From Candidatus Sediminicultor secundus (GTDB taxonomy: Bacteria; Atribacterota; JS1; SB-45; 34-128): 5,302 bases of DNA. The stretch's first letter is position 1, and each line of letters opens with the position of its first letter. Positions 1 to 2,986 of the stretch are shown here, in pieces. The notes under the pieces were generated by a model, which was given only the letters and a program-made list of their open reading frames with translations, was not told the DNA's origin and searched no databases. The position numbers were made by a program, and so were the translations under genes. Where the stretch lies: contig NCRO01000559.1 in the NCBI GenBank assembly GCA_002849045.2, forward strand, positions 1 to 5,302, given 5' to 3'.

Positions 1-48
1 TTGTATAATAGTGCAACTCCTACACACTTTGAGCTTTCTATAAATTTG

Positions 49-160
49 CAACTTGTAACTCGAAACCTGAAACCTGCAATTTATTACTAATTACACATTA
101 CTTATTACTGTATTTTATTTACTAAATACTATTCACTATTCACTAAATACTAAATCATTA
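49..160. repeat. Degenerate heptanucleotide-period array A (ACTA orientation on +)
   Basis: Sixteen consecutive 7-base units can be laid out from 49 without a phase change. Most keep ACT at unit positions 3-5. The left units are CAACTTG, TAACTCG and two copies of AAACCTG. The middle is TTACTAA, TTACACA, TTACTTA and TTACTGT. The right part (121-155) reads as ACTAAAT, ACTATTC, ACTATTC, ACTAAAT, ACTAAAT. Units at 77-83, 112-118 and 154-160 are the weakest. There is no credible reading frame in 1-208, and the array lies 48 bases beyond the 3' end of mazG. The period is read directly; its function is unknown. It is the longest uninterrupted array in the window and a direct relative of the one beside mfd. 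Confidence 0.75.
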
Positions 161-208
161 TATCATATATTTTACATAGGTTAAATGTAATTTTTAATCT
201 AAATTGTA

Positions 209-610
209 TTATTTTTGATTATTTACTTCCTTTTCTTCTCTCTTTATCTTCTTCCAAACTGCTAAAGCTTCTTCGGGAGTGTTTACTTTTACATCACCAA
301 AGACATGAGGATGTCTTCTGATAAATTTCCTTACTGCCCCGGCCAGTACATCAGAATAAGTAAATAAGCCCTTTTCCTGAGCAATTTCAATCTGCATAAG
401 TATTACCATTAACAAGTCCCCTAACTCTTCATGCAAATTATCCTTACGTTTAGACTTAACTGCCTGGGAAATCTCTTCAGCTTCTTCTAAAATATTAGGA
501 GCCAGAGATTCTAAGGTCTGCTTTCTATCCCAAAGGCAACCTTTCGGTCCCCTCAATTTAGAAATAATATCCATCATTTCTGCAAATAATTCTTTCTCTT
601 TTTCGTACAT
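209..610 (-). CDS. mazG: MazG-type nucleoside triphosphate pyrophosphohydrolase, single domain
   Basis: This 133-residue protein belongs to the all-alpha MazG family, cytosolic enzymes that hydrolyse (d)NTPs to the monophosphate plus pyrophosphate and so remove damaged nucleotides or tune nucleotide pools. The sequence shows the family's order of motifs: LRGPKGCLWDRKQT (residues 19-32), the metal-binding pair EEAEE (42-46, EExxE) and EELGD (61-65, EExxD), then RRHPHVFGD (98-106) and a final W-x-x-I-K-x-x-EK helix (119-127). All expected acidic metal ligands are present. E. coli MazG has two such domains in about 260 residues; this is one domain only. The usual Pro in GCPWD is Leu here. The ATG at 608-610 has a strong Shine-Dalgarno sequence, which settles the start. 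The stop is TAA. It lies 193 nt downstream of the phosphodiesterase gene, with repeats in between, so it may have its own promoter, though none is convincing. Family assignment is secure; the exact substrate is not known. Confidence 0.94.
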   Translation of the reverse strand: MYEKEKELFAEMMDIISKLRGPKGCLWDRKQTLESLAPNILEEAEEISQAVKSKRKDNLHEELGDLLMVILMQIEIAQEKGLFTYSDVLAGAVRKFIRRHPHVFGDVKVNTPEEALAVWKKIKREEKEVNNQK

Positions 611-612
611 TT

Positions 613-620
613 CTTCCTCC
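613..620 (-). promoter_or_regulatory. Ribosome binding site of mazG
   Basis: On the minus strand this reads GGAGGAAG, just upstream of the ATG at 608-610. It is a near-ideal Shine-Dalgarno match at normal spacing and fixes the mazG start. The phosphodiesterase gene has no comparable site. Confidence 0.8.
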
Positions 621-629
621 GTTCTCTAC

Positions 630-650
630 TAGTCGTTAGTCGTTAGTGCG
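630..650. repeat. Short heptad array B (TAGT orientation on +) in the mazG leader
   Basis: Three tandem 7-base units, TAGTCGT, TAGTCGT and TAGTGCG, start 20 bases upstream of the mazG ATG and 10 bases upstream of its Shine-Dalgarno sequence. Read on the minus strand they are ACTAACG-type units, so the array is inverted relative to array A at the other end of mazG. It shares CACTAACGACTA with 2965-2976 beside mfd. If mazG is transcribed from upstream, the array lies in its 5' untranslated leader. Confidence 0.75.
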
Positions 651-664
651 AGCAAACCTTGTAT

Positions 665-693
665 CTGTCCGTAGGACAGGCGTCTCGCCTGTC
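665..693. repeat. Compact hairpin element 1 with three mutually exclusive arms
   Basis: The arms are CTGTCC (665-670), GGACAGGCG (674-682) and CGCCTGTC (686-693). The middle arm can pair with the first (6 bp, loop GTA) or with the third (GACAGGCG/CGCCTGTC, 8 bp, loop TCT), but not both at full length. The element is noticeably GC-richer than its surroundings. It shares 13 bases (671-683) with the reverse complement of 2727-2739, so it belongs to a dispersed family. No T-run follows on the minus strand, so a simple intrinsic terminator for the upstream gene is unlikely. Confidence 0.7.
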
Positions 694-803
694 TATTAGT
701 TTTTGGTAATCAATTATTAATATATAATAAAAACTTAAAACCTTTTCGTATAAAGTATTATTTTTTTGTTTATATCTTAGTATAGTTTCTATATTAAAAA
801 TTT

Positions 804-2429
804 CTACCAACTAAAGCTCATACCAAATCCATTAGGTACTAACCACTCTAAAGCCAGGCGATCATTGATTTGATAAACGACTTCTTTAGTATTTATTTCC
901 CATCCTTCTTGGGTAAACTGTCCTCCATAATTAAGCTGTATTTTCCCTAGGTCTATTTGTAAGCGAGCTTGAGCCAATGCCTCAAGATTTTGCTTTTGAT
1001 ATTGCAGGCCTACTCCAGTCCATAACCTGATTACATAAGAACTGTAAAGGTCATATTCAAGCCAGCTACGGTAGATATCGTTATTATAGTATAAACCGAA
1101 ATTCCACCGGTAAGCCGGAGAAAGAGACATTTCAAAACCCAGATTATGTTCCCCAAGGTTACCTCCCCAAAAGCTAAAAGAGTTTTTCTCCCTCGCTGGT
1201 TCAAGATTTTCAAAACTGAGTGTAGGAATACTGGTAAAGAGATTATGTAACCACATCTCTTCTCGATCGTAAAGATGTTCCAGCTCTGGCCCCTTAAGCA
1301 AAATAGGAATCATCAAATCGGTATCAGTAACTCCGGCATGATTAGCCATATATTGCATGTAAGTATAGGGTATTTTAGGGGGATTGATGACTATCACTAT
1401 ATCTCCTGCCCTTTCATTTAAAAGAAGATTATATAGATTGGGTAGAGCTGCTGGGAATCGGCTCTCCCTGGTGTGCGCCAGCCAATTTAAAACAGTCAAC
1501 CATTCTCCATTATAACCAGCATTGTAATAACCAAAAGCGTCCTTACCTTCAAATAGATACCGAAACTTCCCTTCTTTTTTTTCAAAAATTACTTTCCCTT
1601 GGTCGAAATAGCCGATCATCCGATGGAGGTCATCCATATAAAAAGCAAAATCAATCTCACTTCCAAGAACAATATCCCTGGCTACTTTATCTTTTGTATC
1701 AGCATTCTTTAAATATAAATTAGGATGAAGAAATGCCCGGAGGTTATTCCCTACTATTCTCTTAATTTCTTTTCCTTGATCAATGACAGTAAAATCACCA
1801 AAAGACATTCCGTGATCGGAATAAACAATTAGATTAACTTCATTAAGGTTCAATCTTTTCATAAGATTACCAAAATAACGGTCAAACCTGCGTATGCTGG
1901 CTCGGTATAATCTCTGGCCCAGCATGTGACCCAGAGCATCAGTGGTAAACCAAATGATTTCTACAACCCCATATGTTTCCAAAAGCTCAGGGACATTAAG
2001 GAGAGGAAGAAACAGAAAAAAGTCAAGTCCAGGTATTCCATAAAGAAAACAGTCTCTCGCTCGCCGAGGTATATGGGAAAACATATAAGACCAGGTTTTA
2101 TATCCCGGTATAACTCGTTCTTTATCTCGGTCATAATAACCCCATCCTACCGAATCTCCAGTGGAACTATCTAACCCTTTTTTCAAACGAGGATAAATCA
2201 TTTCCGTCCCTCCGGGAAAGAGGCTAAGGCCATAATGAATTATGTGGCCATTCTCAAAAACAGCTTTCAAGTTTGGAAGATAGCCATCTTTCATATTTTG
2301 AGAGAAATACTGTGATGATACAGCATCCAAGTGAAATATAAGGAATTTTGGAGATGTTTCTCCTGTCACCGAGAAAGACAGTAGAATTATTACTATTACT
2401 AAGGATATAGAACCCTGGAATGATCTCAA
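804..2429 (-). CDS. Secreted alkaline-phosphatase-superfamily phosphodiesterase with C-terminal beta-rich domain
   Basis: This 541-residue protein resembles type I phosphodiesterase/nucleotide pyrophosphatases, two-metal enzymes that cleave phosphate esters or diesters. The likely catalytic set is complete: Asp35 (HLDAVS), nucleophile Thr75 (FPGGTE), Asp164 and His168 (TTDALGH), Asp205-His206 (YSDHGM) and His364 (ANHAG). Residues 8-22 form a hydrophobic signal-peptide core with a possible cleavage site after VTG (21-23), so the protein should be exported. Residues of about 421-541 lie beyond the catalytic fold. They read as about eight amphipathic beta strands, for example 466-478 and 485-495, and end in FSW, like an outer-membrane barrel segment. 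The start is TTG (2427-2429); no ATG, GTG or TTG occurs upstream in frame before the stop at 2502-2504. No clear ribosome site precedes it, although the frame stays open upstream. The substrate is unknown: nucleotides, phospholipids or a surface glycan phosphate are all possible. Confidence 0.85.
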   Translation of the reverse strand: MRSFQGSISLVIVIILLSFSVTGETSPKFLIFHLDAVSSQYFSQNMKDGYLPNLKAVFENGHIIHYGLSLFPGGTEMIYPRLKKGLDSSTGDSVGWGYYDRDKERVIPGYKTWSYMFSHIPRRARDCFLYGIPGLDFFLFLPLLNVPELLETYGVVEIIWFTTDALGHMLGQRLYRASIRRFDRYFGNLMKRLNLNEVNLIVYSDHGMSFGDFTVIDQGKEIKRIVGNNLRAFLHPNLYLKNADTKDKVARDIVLGSEIDFAFYMDDLHRMIGYFDQGKVIFEKKEGKFRYLFEGKDAFGYYNAGYNGEWLTVLNWLAHTRESRFPAALPNLYNLLLNERAGDIVIVINPPKIPYTYMQYMANHAGVTDTDLMIPILLKGPELEHLYDREEMWLHNLFTSIPTLSFENLEPAREKNSFSFWGGNLGEHNLGFEMSLSPAYRWNFGLYYNNDIYRSWLEYDLYSSYVIRLWTGVGLQYQKQNLEALAQARLQIDLGKIQLNYGGQFTQEGWEINTKEVVYQINDRLALEWLVPNGFGMSFSW

Positions 2430-2500
2430 TAAAACTAATCTTTTTAAAGTATGGACTATTGGCTTTAATAAATATGGTATTACTCCCTTTACAATTAAGC

Positions 2501-2528
2501 ATTATATAATTTGAATCTTTTAAATCAA
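2501..2528 (-). promoter_or_regulatory. Possible sigma-70-type promoter for the phosphodiesterase gene
   Basis: On the minus strand, TTGATT (2523-2528) and a perfect TATAAT (2501-2506) are separated by 16 bp. Transcription would begin near 2494, giving a leader of about 65 nt before the TTG start at 2429. The surroundings are very AT-rich, so a chance match is quite possible. Confidence 0.4.
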
Positions 2529-2561
2529 TATACAGAAAAAAATATATTATTTTATTTATAA

Positions 2562-2596
2562 TTAGTCGTTAGTGAATAGTTAATAGTCGCTAGTAA
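2562..2596. repeat. Heptad array C1 (TAGT orientation on +)
   Basis: Five in-phase units are TTAGTCG, TTAGTGA, ATAGTTA, ATAGTCG and CTAGTAA, each with TAGT at positions 2-5. Bases 2563-2587 are the exact reverse complement of 2952-2976 in array D (25 of 25). The array lies upstream of the possible phosphodiesterase promoter. Confidence 0.85.
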
Positions 2597-2615
2597 AAAA
2601 ATGCAAAATACAAAA

Positions 2616-2650
2616 CTAGTTTTTAGTTCTTAGTTTATAGTTTTTAGATA
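2616..2650. repeat. Heptad array C2 (TAGT orientation on +)
   Basis: Five units are CTAGTTT, TTAGTTC, TTAGTTT, ATAGTTT and TTAGATA. The core is the same as in C1 but the tail is T-rich. It is out of phase with C1, from which it is separated by 19 A-rich bases (2597-2615), so it is a separate block, not a continuation of C1. Confidence 0.75.
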
Positions 2651-2678
2651 AGATTGTCATGCCCCGATAAATCAAAAG

Positions 2679-2695
2679 TTATAATGCCATTATAA
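2679..2695. repeat. 17-bp perfect palindrome
   Basis: TTATAATG (2679-2686) and CATTATAA (2688-2695) are perfect inverted arms around a single central C. With no room for a loop it suits a dimeric DNA-binding protein better than an RNA hairpin. It also puts TATAAT on both strands, but neither has a -35 partner at good spacing. It touches the start of the hairpin element at 2696. It may be an operator or simply part of that repeat. Confidence 0.5.
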
Positions 2696-2739
2696 ACAGG
2701 CGGGTCTGTCCTCGTGAAAACGGGGAACGCCTGTCCTAC
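2696..2739. repeat. Bipartite hairpin element 2, long-loop relative of element 1
   Basis: The outer stem ACAGGCG (2696-2702) pairs with CGCCTGT (2728-2734). The 25-nt loop contains an inner stem, 2709-2715 with 2720-2726, closed by a GAAA tetraloop (2716-2719) and including one G-T pair. The reverse complement of 2727-2739 equals 671-683 exactly, and both elements use the same outer stem, inverted relative to each other. There is no T-run after it on the minus strand. Confidence 0.7.
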
Positions 2740-2757
2740 AGTTTTATATAGATTATT

Positions 2758-2777
2758 GAGCGTATATCAATACGCTC
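2758..2777. repeat. Perfect 8-bp hairpin
   Basis: GAGCGTAT (2758-2765) and ATACGCTC (2770-2777) flank a four-base loop, ATCA. No T-run follows on either strand, so it is not a classical intrinsic terminator. It is GC-richer than its surroundings and 18 bases from hairpin element 2, which suggests that several small hairpin elements accumulated here. Confidence 0.65.
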
Positions 2778-2875
2778 CTACTTCATAAAAACTGATACCT
2801 TGTAACCTGTATTTTAACTGATGAGCTGGTTAACTAATCTCCTCTACGCTATCTAATCTTTTTGTTCCCGTTTTC

Positions 2876-2986
2876 TTACTTCTTATCTCTTTGCTATATA
2901 CTAAATACTAACGACTATATACTAATTATGCTTCTATTTTCTTCACTAAATACTATTAACTATTCACTAACGACTATTTACTATCT
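2876..2986. repeat. Heptad array D (ACTA orientation on +) abutting the mfd stop codon
   Basis: There are two in-phase blocks. Block one (2893-2927) is GCTATAT, ACTAAAT, ACTAACG, ACTATAT, ACTAATT; weaker units continue the period leftwards to 2876. After 17 bases that break the phase, block two (2945-2986) has six units: ACTAAAT, ACTATTA, ACTATTC, ACTAACG, ACTATTT, ACTATCT. The last unit ends at 2986 and the mfd stop codon occupies 2987-2989. Bases 2945-2976 match 121-152 at 29 of 32 positions. AACCTG-like words to its left (2796-2809) echo those on the left of array A. Confidence 0.85.

Larger units (their letters stand above)
2430..2986. other. 557-nt repeat-rich intergenic region between mfd and the phosphodiesterase gene
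   Basis: No convincing gene lies here; the short open frames lack recognisable motifs. From left to right it holds a possible minus-strand promoter (2501-2528), TAGT heptad blocks (2562-2596 and 2616-2650), a 17-bp palindrome (2679-2695), a bipartite hairpin (2696-2739), a perfect 8-bp hairpin (2758-2777), an irregular stretch with AACCTG-like words (2796-2860), and the ACTA heptad array (2876-2986). The stretch 2661-2672 (GCCCCGATAAATC-like) may be a decayed half of another inverted repeat. I see no tRNA, riboswitch or CRISPR pattern. Confidence 0.7.

Noticed and set aside
171..196. Hairpin TTACAT/ATGTAA followed by a T-run on the plus strand, terminator-like
   Set aside because: The stem is only 6 bp, almost all A-T, with a 7-nt loop, and no plus-strand gene lies upstream. 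On the minus strand, which mazG uses, no T-run follows.
777..797. AT-rich 9-bp hairpin just after the phosphodiesterase stop codon
   Set aside because: On the minus strand one pair becomes an A-C mismatch, the rest is mostly A-T, and no T-run follows, so terminator function is not supported.
1926..2174. 82-codon plus-strand open frame
   Set aside because: It is wholly antisense to the well-supported phosphodiesterase gene and has no family features.
2254..2502. 82-codon open frame on the minus strand starting with ATG at 2502
   Set aside because: It overlaps the phosphodiesterase start in another frame, has no ribosome site and has no recognisable domain; the phosphodiesterase frame carries the signal peptide and the catalytic Asp.
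2893..2986. CRISPR array
   Set aside because: The units are 7 bases long, contiguous and degenerate; there are no 20-50 base repeats with unique spacers and no cas genes.
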